From assembly GCA_009823395.1 (NCBI GenBank), contig CM020509.1, positions 5,878,001 through 5,942,000 of the forward strand: 64,000 nucleotides of DNA, written 5' to 3'. The stretch is from Thamnaconus septentrionalis. Lineage: Eukaryota; Chordata; Actinopteri; Tetraodontiformes; Monacanthidae. The notes below the pieces were generated by a model that saw only the letters and a list, made by a program, of their open reading frames with translations, was not told the DNA's origin and made no database searches. Of the stretch, positions 39,220 to 51,090 are shown in pieces (positions within the stretch are counted from its first letter, which is position 1; every line of letters begins with the position of its first letter). The position numbers were made by a program, and so were the translations under genes.

Positions 39220-40918
39220 TTCCGCCTCTACTTGTCTGATGTCACTCAGTGCATCGCTATAATTTTTGTGAGTTAATTATCAAATTAACGAGATAAAGCC
39301 TGGCTCTATTTTTTATAACAATCGTTCCTTCTAAAACGTTGTGATCGGAGCCCTTTGGTCTGCAGCGTGAAGTTTTTTTGTGTTCACCTCCGGCAAACAT
39401 CCATCTGCAAACCGATGCGTTCCAGAACGTCTGCTGCGTGACTTGAATGACATCTGTGGCCGTCCGCTGACGGAGGCACTCAGACAATGGTCATTTTCCA
39501 CAGCACTTGCGTGGAAAAGCTCTCAGCGTCCCCCTCTTGACATTCTGCCCGAGTGAAGACGGGCTTCACTCAAGTGTGGAGACGTTTAGCGGCCGCCGCC
39601 TTCGTCGCTGTCGTGAGGGAGGCCGACGCGAGTGACAACAGGTCAGCCGGATTGCACTTTCAAGGTGAATAAAGGAAGGCTGCGGGTGGGAGTAGGAGAG
39701 ACGAAAAAAATCAAAGAGCAAGCGGCAACTAATTAACGCGATGCCGCTTTCGTGCCTAAGGCAATTGTTGGCGTGACGCTGTCGACGGCGGACAGTGCGT
39801 CTGCCGCGGCCGCGGCCGTGAAATGACCAATTGTTCGGGCTAGCGCGCCAAATCGATGCGTTTACTTAACTGGGCTTGAAAGACCACCAATGAGAGATAT
39901 CGATCACTCATTGTGTTCGCCGGCTGGAAGACAAGACAACTTTTAAGTGCGCGCGGCGGTTCCGACGGCTTCCTCTCGCCAGCTATCGAGCGGCCGTCTG
40001 CTCCAATGTGGGTAAAAAAATAAAGAAGCAAAACGAAAAAAACAAAAACAAACAAGTTCCTTTGTTTCGCTGACGGATGTCTTACTACGTCCTCTTCCAA
40101 AGCGCCAGACAAAGTTCACTGGATGTGAAATTAACAGGCAGCGCTCCTTCCGCCGCCTCCGTACAGCGGCAGCCGTTGAGTAGAGGCGCGTCGGGGGGGC
40201 TCTCATGCACTCGGCCGGGGGGGCGTCCAGGCCTCGTTGAGAGCTGTGTTTGATCGCCTCGGAAAAAAAAGAAGTCCACTTCGGCCGGGTTAATGTCTCC
40301 CGCGCTGCCGCGCTCCGAGGCGTGACTTGGCCCGTCCCTCCTTTAATGCTCTCCTCCCTGTCGTTTGCGAGTCAGCGGGTAGGCTGCTCGGCTCCGTGGT
40401 TGCCACAGTTTTTTCTGTTTTTTATTGCAGCTTCTCGCCCGCATCCTTCCAAAAAACTTCACCCAGTTGTGTTGTTACTAGATATTATTAGCTGTCGTCC
40501 GCGTCCCCGTCATCGGTTCTCTGGCCACAAAAAGTGCCTCAAAGTTGGGGCTGAACTTTCAAGCGGAACCGTCTTCAGCGCTGAAGCGTGGTTGGCCATC
40601 GAGTGGAGCGAACTGGGAATGGCGGTTGCCATTGAGCGAACTCCCGTCATTCTTTGCGCTTTGCTCGCTTTTACTGATCTGGTTGCAGCGTCCAGTGGTG
40701 CCTCATTCACTGCTGCACCCGTGACTGCTGGTTTTAAATTGTTTCTGCTTAATTTCAGTCATGTGCAACAACGCATCTGAGACACTTTCCTTTTCAATTT
40801 TTGACTGTCAAATGTTTGATGTTGGTATGAATATTTTATGGAAAGTCTTTACGTATCCCTGTATGATTGCTTATTTTTTATCTTGTGACATGGTTGCAGT
40901 ATGGGTGAATTAGCCTAA

Positions 40919-40963
40919 GACAAATTTCCCACTTGTGGGACAATAAAGTACATCATCATCTCA
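40919..40963 (+). mobile_element. LINE-like 3' tail
   Basis: Reads CAAATTTCCCACTTGTGGGA, then CAATAAAGTACATCATCATC. This is the AATTTC-GGGA-AATAAAGT tail layout with an ATC microsatellite end, matching the reverse complement of 23800-23830. The preceding ~100 bp could be the 3' untranslated part; no reverse transcriptase is visible. Confidence 0.6.
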
Positions 40964-43900
40964 TGGCAACGGACAACTAAGTGACAGAGTCCTGTGAAAC
41001 CGCTCCAGCGAATCTTGAAAACCTCCTAGAATTAGAAAGAGTTTGTGCGCCTTTTTGAAGTTGTTTTTGTCTTTTTTGGATGCAGAGCTAACGCACACAA
41101 TTCTTCAGATGTGCAACACCATCCTGTTATGCAACTAATTGGCACCAAACCATTGCATGGAAAGATGTCACTTAAAAAAAAACAAAAAGAAAACATAGAT
41201 TTTGTTGAAAGTTGGCTTAAAATTGTGTTTGATAAACACCGCCTGCCATTTTTTCCTGAAGTTGTTTTTCGGTCTTTTTATTTCTGTGCAGTGTTGCAGT
41301 AAATAATGTTGCTGATGAATTACCACACCTTGAGCTTCTGACTTCACCAGTGCACAACTTTCTCACGGAAAAAAGATTTGAAACAAGATTAGCTCTGTCT
41401 CGCTAATGTGTGACCACGATGTTGCTGCCTGCTGGTGAAGCACTGACATCTTCCTCTTCAGGAAAATGGGCCGAGAGCAACACCGAGCTCCATCAACATC
41501 ACCTGAAATTGTCCACGCTTGACCTTTAAAGCTGCTTCATCCCGGGAGGTTCTGACCTCACAGCTATTTGCTGACAGCTTGACCTGCGTCGAATTAGCCT
41601 GATTACCTGAGCTTGAACTGACCTTTGAGGCTCTGCGTTAGCCCCGGCTGACTGGTTCGGCTCCGCTCACGTCAGGTTCTTTCTGCTGAGCGAGCGCTTC
41701 TGATCGGACCCGGTGGAATCATCGCGAGACGTCTCGTCACCACAGGGATGATTAATGCACGGCCAATATTTGCAGCTGCTGGGGTTGACGTCAACCGCCG
41801 GCTAGTGCCTGAGTTTATCATTCTGCCATTTGTCGCTGCGCTGTCAGTCTGTTGGTTGTCAGCTCACTGCTGATTGTCAATTATTCTGATTCACGATTGA
41901 CTTGAGAACAAATGCAGTTTCTTGACAGAGCATCGGGTGAAAAGAGCCTCAGATTAAGATTAGGTTTAGGTTTGGGTTTACAGATGTGTCAGGCTCGTTT
42001 ACACAAAGGGTCACATGAGCTGGTTGTTTAATTGCAATCAATCCTTTACTTTTTAATAACTGTCTCCGTGTGATTAGTGTTATTATTCAAGACACCAATA
42101 TTCCTCCTGCATTTCCCTGGATGTGAAAATAATTACAGGCGCTGTAGTTGTGTGTTGTTATGACATAAATCAGTTTAATTTATTTATTTAGGAAGCCCTC
42201 ATTGATATACCGATATCAAACACAAGTTTCTACATTGACTTATTTAAAACTTTAAATTACATCCTTTCCGCATCCCTCTTCATCAGTCTCTCGTCTTGGA
42301 CGTTTTGTTTTGCACACTTTAAAGCGTCGAGGGCGTTGCAAAAACACCCCGGACGGTTGACAAACGTGTCTAACTGGGCTCCCGTCAAACTCGACGATGC
42401 CTCTGCCGTGAGGGACCCACTCTGTGTTTCAAGTGTCTCCTTCTCAACATGTCTCCAAATGGAACTGATAGGCTGTCGACCGTCTAATCTATAGCTCTGT
42501 GGTCCTGCAGTGGAAGATCCCTCTGCAAACAGTCTCATCATTGGATTCAACTCCAGACGCCTTTCAAAATAGAAGAGACGAGCCGCGTTGTCAATTTGTA
42601 GGCATCACACTAATAAGAAAGCCACACTCTTTTTTTTCTTTTTTCTCTGGCCGCAGCCTGGGGATTCACCTGCATCGGCTCTGCGGCTCCTCTGCAGCCG
42701 ATTGTGTGTTTTTTTCTTTCTTTTTTTTCCTTTCTGAGGGATTGCTCGGGTGTGTTAACGCCGCTTTGTGCTGCAGCGCTCGCCGCCCTTCAGCTTCGCT
42801 CAGAATGAGGTGCAGGTGTTGAGCAGGTGCCGGCAGAGCAGATGCGTCGCTACGCTCGTTTGGCTTGGCAGGACTAGCGCAGCTCTCCTCTGTTCTCGGG
42901 CAAATGAAGCTGCTGGAAGGAGGGAGAAGCGCAGAGAGTTTGTTAGGAAGGCAGTTTGCACACGAGCAAAAAGAAAGAAATTAGCCGTAAGAAGAATGTA
43001 TTATAGAGAAAGACGGAGTCCGATATAAACAATATATTGTGCGCCATATAATGTGCGTTGTGTAGCATCGGCTTACATTTGCATCTGTCAGCGTCTGTGA
43101 GAAATTCTGACCTTGACCCGCGAGGACGTATTTAATTTGAATCTGCTTTACATGTATTAGGTTCAGGCTGTGTACTGTACATGTCAGGGTTTCCTGTCAG
43201 CGTCTCAGCCGTCAATCAAACCGCTTCAGCTCGAGCTGAGAAGTCCATTAACTGCGCTGGGTTTATCTCCACTGTATTGAATTAGTCGTCTGGCCTGCAC
43301 TGTTTTTCCTCCGCGCTCGTGAAGGATCCTGCAGAGATCTGAGACACTGAGGCTTCTTAAAATGTATGCTATTCTCCTTCTAGGTCGATTGTAGTTCCCA
43401 GACATTACATATTAACTACTTCACTGTTTGTTCACATCACAAATTGTGCTTGAAAAGAAATCTTCTAGCTGTATTCAGTAATTGTGAATGTGATTCTCAA
43501 AGAAACACAAACCACCGACTGGAGTAAAGCATCAATATTTAATCAAACGTTGAAGTTGATTCAACTCATTTTGATTGTCCTGACATAACCCCGTTTAATT
43601 GCTTGCCAGTCAGGGTGAGAATTTTATTTTTAGGATTATTTTTTTTCGCCACTCTGGAGCCATATCAGCTCCATCAGTGCAAACAAGTCCCTGAACGGCG
43701 CTTTTATGCTCCAAACAACTGTCACTAGGAAAAAAACAACAACAAAAACAACATTTATTAGATTTGAATATTTGCCGTATCTGCCAAACCTAGCGTGGTC
43801 GATGCTTTGCCGCTTTCTGAGGCGCCGCTCTCCGACTGTGAACGGAATCACTTGGAGGAGCCGCGTTCAAAGCGTCTGGCGGAGAGAATGAAATAAATAA

Positions 43901-44008
43901 ACCGGAGCCTTTTGAACTCGTTTCTCTGCTGCCGCTGATTTAACGAGACTCAAATAACAATCGTCAGCCGCGTCACGTCGGTAATCCACCTTTTTTGCTC
44001 TTTTGCAG

Positions 44009-44201
44009 TACGACTTTGTGGAGCTGCTGGACGGCAGCCGCCTCATCGCCAAGGAGCACCGGACCGCCCTGGAGCCCGACCACCCGGTCGCCGTCCACCA
44101 GGCCGGGTTCATCCAGTACCTGGACTCCGGCGTCTGGCACCTGGCGTTTTACAACGACGGCCGCAACGTGGAGGCCGTGTCCTACAACACCATCGTCCAG
44201 G
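44009..44201 (+). CDS. tenm3: Teneurin exon: ectodomain segment before the EGF repeats
   Basis: Acceptor CTTTTGCAG|TAC, donor CAGG|GTGAGT. It encodes 64 codons: [18 protein letters not shown], then a linker [13 protein letters not shown], then [20 protein letters not shown] and [13 protein letters not shown]. The blocks [14 protein letters not shown] and [18 protein letters not shown] are my main reason for choosing teneurin-3 over teneurin-2, whose equivalent (YDFMERLDG) differs. Other teneurins carry a basic RxxR-type furin site in this linker. Here the linker is shorter and acidic, with no RxxR. The domain lies between the stalk and EGF1. Confidence 0.95.
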
Positions 44202-45279
44202 GTGAGTGGGACACCTGCGGCGTAGTGACGTGTTTGTTTTTCTGTTTTTTTCTTTCCTGAAAGGTCCAGTGTGTAAGATTTGGCTTAATTTATGATTTTT
44301 ATATTGGTTAAAGCTTTAACCTACTGTCCGTAAACACATGAATAAAAGTGTATACCCACAGTACAATTAAAGTAATTTGGTTTTCCTACCCATAAAACAA
44401 GGGATGCACCGATACCACCAAGGTTCAATTGTAACTACAGAGAAGCCGAACGTCTTCATTTCCGCGTCACCTTGAAGGCGAATCCATATTTATGTGGATG
44501 GGCGCCTGTTATTTTTCCCTCAGTGCCGTAACACAAGACCACACAGAGCATTGATCCTCACCGTCTAGGAGCCCGCCTGTGAAATTTCCTTGTGGGTTTT
44601 TCACATTGTGGGGGGGGGTGAAGGGTAGAGAGAGAGAAAAAAAAAACAAACAAACACTGATGTTGAGTTAAAAGTTTTTATTTTTCCATCTCCATTGGGG
44701 AGTTTCATCGATCCGGCCCTTCCAAACACAAATACCAGTGAGGTCAGGGGAGGAGGAGGGAAAAAAAGACTGGATGGCTCCCCGATGGCGGCTGCAGTCA
44801 TAACAGAAATGTTTTCCCTATCAGGACGGGGGCGTCCCGGCGGTCGGAGGGGAAATGCGGGGGGGAGGGGTGGCGGCCTTTGACGAGTGATGCCCTGTTG
44901 ACTGAGGCCGGGCGGCGTGTGCGGCGTGCGTGCAGGTGAACCTCGGCTCGAGGGAGGAAGCCAAGTGCGAGCGGCCCCGGCAGGCTGCGTGTTGTGCAGG
45001 CACCATCGCTCTTCCAGCGGGCCAGTCGCAGCAGACGGAGCAACGTGCTCGGTCTGAATGCAGCGAAGCCTCTGTTTCTCTTAACGGGCTCTGACAGGAA
45101 CAGCACGAGGGACGGCAGTTCAGCGGCTTACACACCAATATCTGCCTGAAGAAAAAAAAAAAGGGGGTGGGGGGGTGCCTCAAGTCCAAGTGGTTCACTG
45201 AGGGATTTTCAATATTTTTCCTTTATTGTGGCCACCTGACGAGCTATTGATAGTCCACTGCTTCCTTCCCTGCTCGCAG
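44202..45279 (+). other. Intron before the EGF1 exon
   Basis: About 1.1 kb, GT-AG. It holds a half copy of the TTTAAAGG element close to its donor and a G run near 44609. No exon. Confidence 0.85.
44260..44385 (-). mobile_element. Half copy of the TTTAAAGG inverted-repeat element
   Basis: AAAGGTCCAGTGTGTAAGAT, then TTTTTATATTGGTTAAAGC and AATAAAAGTGTATACCC align with the reverse complement of about 4430-4560. The other half of the element is not convincing. It starts 58 bp after the donor of the exon at 44009. Confidence 0.65.
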
Positions 45280-45381
45280 ATTCCGTCACCGAGTGCTCGC
45301 ACAACTGCTATGGCAACGGAGAGTGTGTGGCAGGTTCCTGTCACTGCTTCCCAGGGTTCATAGGGCCCTACTGCTCCAGAG
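45280..45381 (+). CDS. tenm3: Teneurin exon: EGF repeat 1
   Basis: Acceptor GCTCGCAG|AT, donor AGAG|GTAATT. 102 nt, phase 1 at both ends, so it is a skippable module. With the previous exon's G it reads [20 protein letters not shown] and then [14 protein letters not shown]. Six cysteines in EGF spacing are present (ECS, HNC, ECV, GSC, HC, YC). The wording GNGECV.G.CHCFPGF.GP.C is the classical first teneurin EGF. Teneurin EGF arrays dimerise the protein on the cell surface. Confidence 0.95.
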
Positions 45382-46275
45382 GTAATTATCCTGCTCTTTC
45401 TTTTTCCAGCTGGTGTTGCTTCTCTTGCATTTTCTTTCTTCTCACATCAGCCACCAGTCAGCAAAAAAAGGGAGAAATGTATAAATAAAATTTGAATCCT
45501 GCTTTTGAATCAGTGAAATGTCTTGTGTGTTGCGTGTTTAACGTGTTTTCTTGCACGTTTTGAATTTCATTGCAAATATCTGGAGCTTTGGCACATCATG
45601 GGTACATCACCAGGAGGGCAACAGTTTAAATGTTTTAGAATTAATTCCTTTTCATATAATTTTGATTTATAATTATCACTCACTTTAGATTTATTATTGG
45701 TTATTATGATTGCCGGGCACATGCAAGGTCACTGTTTTTGTGTTTTAATCTACAAAATCTATTTAGTGTTCCACTTTGTTTTTGAAAAGGGTTGTTATTT
45801 TTCTAGCGCGGAATAATTTATTCAGTATCTCGACACCTGAAATCAATGTTGATAGGCTTCCAGAAATGAGATGTTTTTTTTCTTTCATCATCCATCAGAG
45901 GCAACTAAAAGAAAGCCTTCTTGTTTTCTCTCAGGCTGCAGTCAGGAAGCAATTTATCAGCAGCATTAACACGTTAAGCTGCATAATCGACAAAAACTTA
46001 ATAAGGCTAAACTTCACCGAGCATTATCTCACTTCACCCAACAGAAAATTATCATTTCCTTTTCTAAAAATAGGGTTTTTTTCTAATTTGGTATCCAAAT
46101 ATAAACTATAACAAAGTCAGAATACCTTCAAAACCTGACACCCATTCCATGTATATTAGTATTTTAAAAAAAAAACTAAATTTGCTGCTGTGTAAACAGA
46201 AAGGAAGTGAAAGCTATTTGGGATTTTTGGAGATTTGGAATTTGGGAATCTTGGGATTTCTGGTAGTTTTACGAC

Positions 46276-46321
<46 letters not shown>

Positions 46322-46327
46322 TCGTAG
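45382..46327 (+). other. Short intron between EGF1 and EGF2-3 exons
   Basis: 946 bp, GT-AG, AT-rich, ending in a CT microsatellite directly at the acceptor. No exon. Confidence 0.9.
46282..46323 (+). repeat. (TC)n microsatellite acting as polypyrimidine tract
   Basis: About 20 TC units with a single G interruption run to within 4 bases of the TAG acceptor of the EGF2-3 exon. There is no other pyrimidine tract, so the repeat itself must serve in 3' splice-site recognition. Confidence 0.9.
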
Positions 46328-46522
46328 CTGCTTGTCCGGTCCTGTGCAGCGGTAACGGCCAGTACACCAGGGGGCGCTGTCAGTGCTACAGCGGCTGGAA
46401 GGGCACCGAGTGCGACGTTCCCACCTCCCAGTGCATCGACCCGCAGTGCAGCGGGCACGGACTGTGCGTGGCGGGCAACTGCGTGTGCAACACCGGCCAC
46501 AAGGGGGCGCACTGTGAGCAAG
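46328..46522 (+). CDS. tenm3: Teneurin exon: EGF repeats 2 and 3
   Basis: Acceptor CTCGTAG|CT, donor CAAG|GTAGTT. 195 nt, phase 1 at both ends. It encodes [35 protein letters not shown], then [19 protein letters not shown] and [14 protein letters not shown]2 has only five cysteines because the third position is Tyr (GNGQY). This missing partner is a hallmark of teneurins: the unpaired cysteine in EGF2 forms an intermolecular disulfide in the cis dimer. EGF3 has a normal set of six. Confidence 0.96.
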
Positions 46523-47596
46523 GTAGTTAAAAAATAAAACTTCTTCCTTTCGGATTGAAAGCGGCGGCGGCGGCAACATATTTCTGCGCGAGGCTGCCGT
46601 GGGAATCGACACAGTCCATTGGTGAAACAATTGCTGCTTTCAACTCGGCTGAGCAGATAATACCCTGGTTGCTGTTATTGATACTGCGCTTATAAATTAA
46701 CCGGCTCCGGCGCCGGCCACATGAGGCCACGGGCTGCGGCAGATTGCGCGCCGCCCGCCGGTTCACCGGCCTATTGGATGGCTCCACAGCCGGAGACACC
46801 TGTTCAAATCGATCAGTCGATGGCATCTGTTCCCATCCGCAGAGCTTCTCTCGCCCTCGTCTCACTCCTCCGGCCCTTCACTTTGAAGCGCTCAGATGTA
46901 TTGATCCCATCCGGCGCAGACAAAAGGCAATTCTCAAGCTCAGATTTACATGTGCGGTTGACCTTACAACCGGCGGGCTATTGAGTTCGCCCGGAGAAAA
47001 TGCACCGTTTTCTTTTTTTTGTTGTTGGCTTTTTCTTTTTTTCCCTTGAAGCGAAACCATAAGGGGAGGAAGGAGTAGATTTGTACGTTGAGTGAATGAA
47101 TCGATCCCGAGGGTTAGCGATCCATATCCTGGTGTTTTTGTATATGTGTACGGAAATGCACCAAAGCGAGTGCAAAAAAAGCACTGAAGCCAATTACCCC
47201 CCTTGTTAGTAATGGGATGGTTGTGTCGGTCATAATTGCTCATTATTAACTTAGATCAGCAAGTTGATCCACAAATTGTTAATAGTAATTGATTATATTT
47301 GTCTAGACAGTAATTGCGCTGCTTTTTCGCCGGGCCTATCATGGAAGATAATTACGCTGTCAGTATATCGCCAGCGCCCTGTAATAAAGCGTGGAACAGG
47401 CTGGCCCCAACGCAGAGGTGGGGGGTAAAATTACCAGCAGTCGCTGTTAAACGCTGCAAAGTGCACGAGGCTGCGGCTCACCAGCCGTCATCCGGCGCCC
47501 TCAGCCGCAGAAAAAAAGGGTTTTGGCCCGGCGGCGAAATGAGCGGGTTTGATGTTCTTTCTGTCTGAGCGCTGACACCACTGTGTGCGTCCGCAG
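46523..47596 (+). other. Intron between EGF2-3 and EGF4-5 exons
   Basis: About 1.1 kb, GT-AG. Mixed composition, with short T and A runs. No exon or recognisable repeat. Confidence 0.85.
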
Positions 47597-47797
47597 TGGA
47601 CTGTCTGGACCCCTCGTGCTCCGGTCACGGAGCCTGTCATCACGGAGAGTGCCACTGCAACCCGGGCTGGGGGGGCATCAGCTGCGAGATCCTGAAGAGC
47701 ACTTGTCCCGAGCAGTGCGCCAATCACGGCACCTTCAGCACCGAGTCGGGAACCTGCGTCTGCGACGACAACTGGACCGGAGCCGACTGCTCCATAG
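47597..47797 (+). CDS. tenm3: Teneurin exon: EGF repeats 4 and 5
   Basis: Acceptor GTCCGCAG|TG, donor ATAG|GTGAGG. 201 nt, phase 1 at both ends. It encodes [36 protein letters not shown], then [20 protein letters not shown] and [14 protein letters not shown]4 has six cysteines. EGF5 has five, with Phe at the third position (HGTF), again the conserved teneurin exception that supplies the second dimerising cysteine. An N-glycosylation sequon, NWT, sits in EGF5. The phrase CEILK matches teneurin-3 better than teneurin-2 as I recall. Confidence 0.96.
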
Positions 47798-49041
47798 GTG
47801 AGGTTTTGCTTCTTTTTGGGTTTCATCCCCAGTAGAGGCCTGGGCTTTTTTTTATGTGCCCAACTGTTGCAGGTGGCAGTTAAACGTTATATAGGGACAT
47901 GGTTTTCAGGCCGACATCTACATTGATAGTCTTCTTTTTCCTCCAAAACAAGCAACAAAATTACACAAACTAAGTAAAAGCACAAAATGTATTAAAGGGC
48001 TGACTTGTACTTGCCTTTAAAGTCGGAGACAAATGCCTCATTAACTTTTAAACAACTGTAAAAGAGTGTTTTTTTTTCGCCTGATGAATAGATTCATCGA
48101 CTTCTTAGCTTTCTTTCGGTGCTTTAAGCCAGGCTTTTAAGCCTTTTTTGCAGCTTTGTAGCCCTTTTTTGTGTCTTTCCTTTTTGGACAATTGCACCAG
48201 CACAGCGAGGCTGCCAAAGTTGGAAAATGTTCAGCGCTAAACCGCGGCTTCAGAAACAATGAAGGGGAATATTAATTCACTTCTGCTCGTTATCGGCAGC
48301 AAGGCCTTTTATGGTGTTTGGTAATTTATTGAACAACATCCTGGCAAACAGCTCCTTCATTTCTATACCGTCTTTTCTTGTTTTGCAAGAAGGTATTTAC
48401 TTCTTCCGGCAAGTCGCCGGCTTCTCCTTTTTTCTAACGTATTTATTTAAAGTGAACTCTCCCTCCTACTGTGCACAGACGGCGCAGGCACCGAGCGCCG
48501 ACGGCAGCAGATGTACGAGTTGTTTTCAACAGAGTCTGGTGCAAAATAAGAGCCTGAATTCACGATGCACCGAGACAAATGTATCATAATCATTCAACAC
48601 TGAAAGGGCAAAATATAAAGCATGTTTACTATCAAAAGTACACTTCTTTTTATTAGTTTCAGTTTTTGGTGGGTGCGAGATTTTCAAATGGATCTTAAAA
48701 TGCAGTTTTAGTGTATTTTCCTGCCACACACACACACACGGAAGTGATGATCAGTCAATAAGCAGGAATGGCCTTGGAAGGTGTTGATTGACTTGCCTGA
48801 CTGACGCTTTTATGCAAGACCTGCAGCTGCTGCTGCATTTTATTTAGTCATTTATGTCAGTTTCCTCACATCCAGCAAAGAGTAATGAATCAATAGATCT
48901 TTACCATCACTGCAATGTGTACAACAAATTAAAAAAAAGGCCACCCAGTCGGCGCATCACTCAAGTAGCAGATGTAAAGTGCACAACCAAAGAAGACGCC
49001 CATAGAAGTGATTGGCATATGGACAAAAACCCTCAAGGAAA

Positions 49042-49323
49042 CTTGGGCTGCGTTCAGACTGCAGGCGATTCTGATTCAAATCAGATTCCTTCTCAAATCT
49101 GATTCTTAGGGCAGACTGGAGAGGCTGTTTGGAGCTGTTCAGACTGAGATGCATCTGTGCCAATGCGATTTGAAACTACCTCCCGAAGGTGGTTTCAATC
49201 CGTTTTGCAAAAATCAGATTTCATGTCATTTGTGACTGTTCAGACTACAAAAGAGCCACCCGGTTTCTATCTGGATGGGCTAAAAATCAAATTTTGGGGC
49301 TGGCTGTCTGAACACGGCTAAAG
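49042..49323. mobile_element. Inverted-repeat DNA element, short copy
   Basis: Left end CTTGGGCTGCGTTCAGACTG. Right end, reversed, CTTTAGCCGTGTTCAGAC. It is inverted relative to 27441-27930 and lacks that copy's central ~220 bp, so it looks like an internal-deletion derivative of the same family. Confidence 0.78.
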
Positions 49324-50929
49324 TGTTGCTGAGGTGTAGAAGGGTTGTCGAGCTGAAACCTGAACTAAGTTCTGCCCCGCTCTGAAATTCTGTGACGAGT
49401 TACCAGGTTACTGATGGTGACGAGAGTGGTTGTGGTTTGATCTTTGCTCAGGTGACAGGAAGCTGTTGATGTTTGTTTCCAGCCAGCGCCTGCAGCCACT
49501 TAGCAGAGGTTCTTGATTCGCTTGCAGCTTTGAACCCAAATTAAACTGATAGGGACGAGGGGGAAAAAAAACGAAAAGTCAAGCTTCGCTAGGTTTGAGA
49601 CCGCGGGTGTGATCACAACCCTCATTGTCAGTTGATCAACACTTGTGGCTTTGCGCTGGTTTTTGAAACAGACCATATGTCGTCAACAAAGCTTTGGCTC
49701 CCAACTCACACCGACAAGCATATGTTCCTTTCTTTTCATTTTCTTTTTTTATTTTTCACAAACTGAGAAAAACTTTTTTTTTTATTTCCCTGGGTGTGAA
49801 AAAAGGAAAATATTTGTGAATTGTCCAGTAGTTGCTCCTGTGTTTTTTCTTTCTCTATTTCTGCTGCCTGGCTCGGCACAGAGGAGGTGACACAGTCACA
49901 TGTTCCCTCTCTTTCTCTCCCTCGGTCTCTCTTCTTTTTACCAGTTTTGTATTCAGACACGTTTCCTCTCGACACGCGTTAGGTGACATGTTGGTTCACA
50001 GGCCGGCCCCTCCCATCTGTTATCTGCGCCGGAGCCTGGGCGCGGTGATTTATGCAGCACGTCCCCCCCACAGGACAGATCCATCCTCTGCCTGGCAAAG
50101 CTGCAGATAAAGCCATGCGGCTGCACTCAATCCAGCAATTAATGGCATAAGTTGTGCTCCTGTTTTTTTTATCGTAGACAATCTGTCAGCCGTCTTCGAG
50201 CAGGTTTGATAAAAGGTCCCGTATTATTTTTTTCACGGTCAGATCTTGAATTTTTACCCCCAAACTCCAGTGAGGCCCCAGCACCATTGAAAACTTCCAC
50301 ACGTTTGGAAGGTCCTGGCTGGGATTATGGTGCCAAATCTGGGACCAAGGTTTTCTCAAGACAGTGATGTTGTTAGTATAGGCAGTAGTTATGACGTGAG
50401 AAGGGAAGTTTCTGCCACTGGTTTGTGCCACTGATTTGTTTTCTTTTTCCATCCGGAGTTAAATTAAGCAGCTCCACATAGTTAACTGAAAGCTTGAGAG
50501 ACCTCCACGACGCAGCATCTTCATCCCTTTGCAGCTGCCTGCAAAAACTCAATGTTTTTCACCTTGTTTCCTTGTTGCTGCTAAAGCAGAGCCTCCACAG
50601 GTCTAACAAGACAAAAAACCTTTTTGCCAAAATATCGCCCCTTATTATATCATGTTGAACAGCAAGTTTCCCATTGTTTCATTAAATGGGCAATTTCTGC
50701 CACTTTTATCACTATAAGAGGAAAAACTATAAAATATTACCGTCGTCTCCCAACCTCGTAAAAAGTTGCTACATCCATAAAATGTTGTCGTCATTTAAAA
50801 GGACCATTTTAATCTTTATCGGTCCCATTTTAGACTCAGGGTTACCCCCCCTCTCCCCATTGTAAAGAAGCCAACAAACACTTTATAGTCCCTTAAAACA
50901 TCACAGATCTTTAGAAATCAGCACATATC

Positions 50930-51090
50930 CCTCTGTTTACAGCCTGTTGGTAAAACTGATGCTTTGTTCAACCGTTGATGTGTTGCTGAAGGGAAGAAAA
51001 ACAAGGCGGTAGGTGTCGTCACTCGACTGGGAGAGGCATCAGTGCCCTTTGTGACATCACAAAGCGCATGTTTTATCAAACGCCTCCCCA
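50930..51090. repeat. Dispersed repeat with TGTGACATCAC, uninterrupted copy
   Basis: Contains CTGTTTACAGCCT, AAAACAAGGCGGT and TCAGTGCCCTTTGTGACATC. The same blocks occur in the same order at about 58390-58545 and 59070-59110, where another element splits them. Confidence 0.6.

Larger units (their letters stand above)
36905..44008 (+). other. Intron within the stalk-coding region
   Basis: About 7.1 kb, GT-AG. It contains a short palindrome at 38772-38792, a TAA tract at 38576, a TAC microsatellite at 39140 and a LINE-like 3' tail at 40919. I see no exon in it. Confidence 0.85.
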
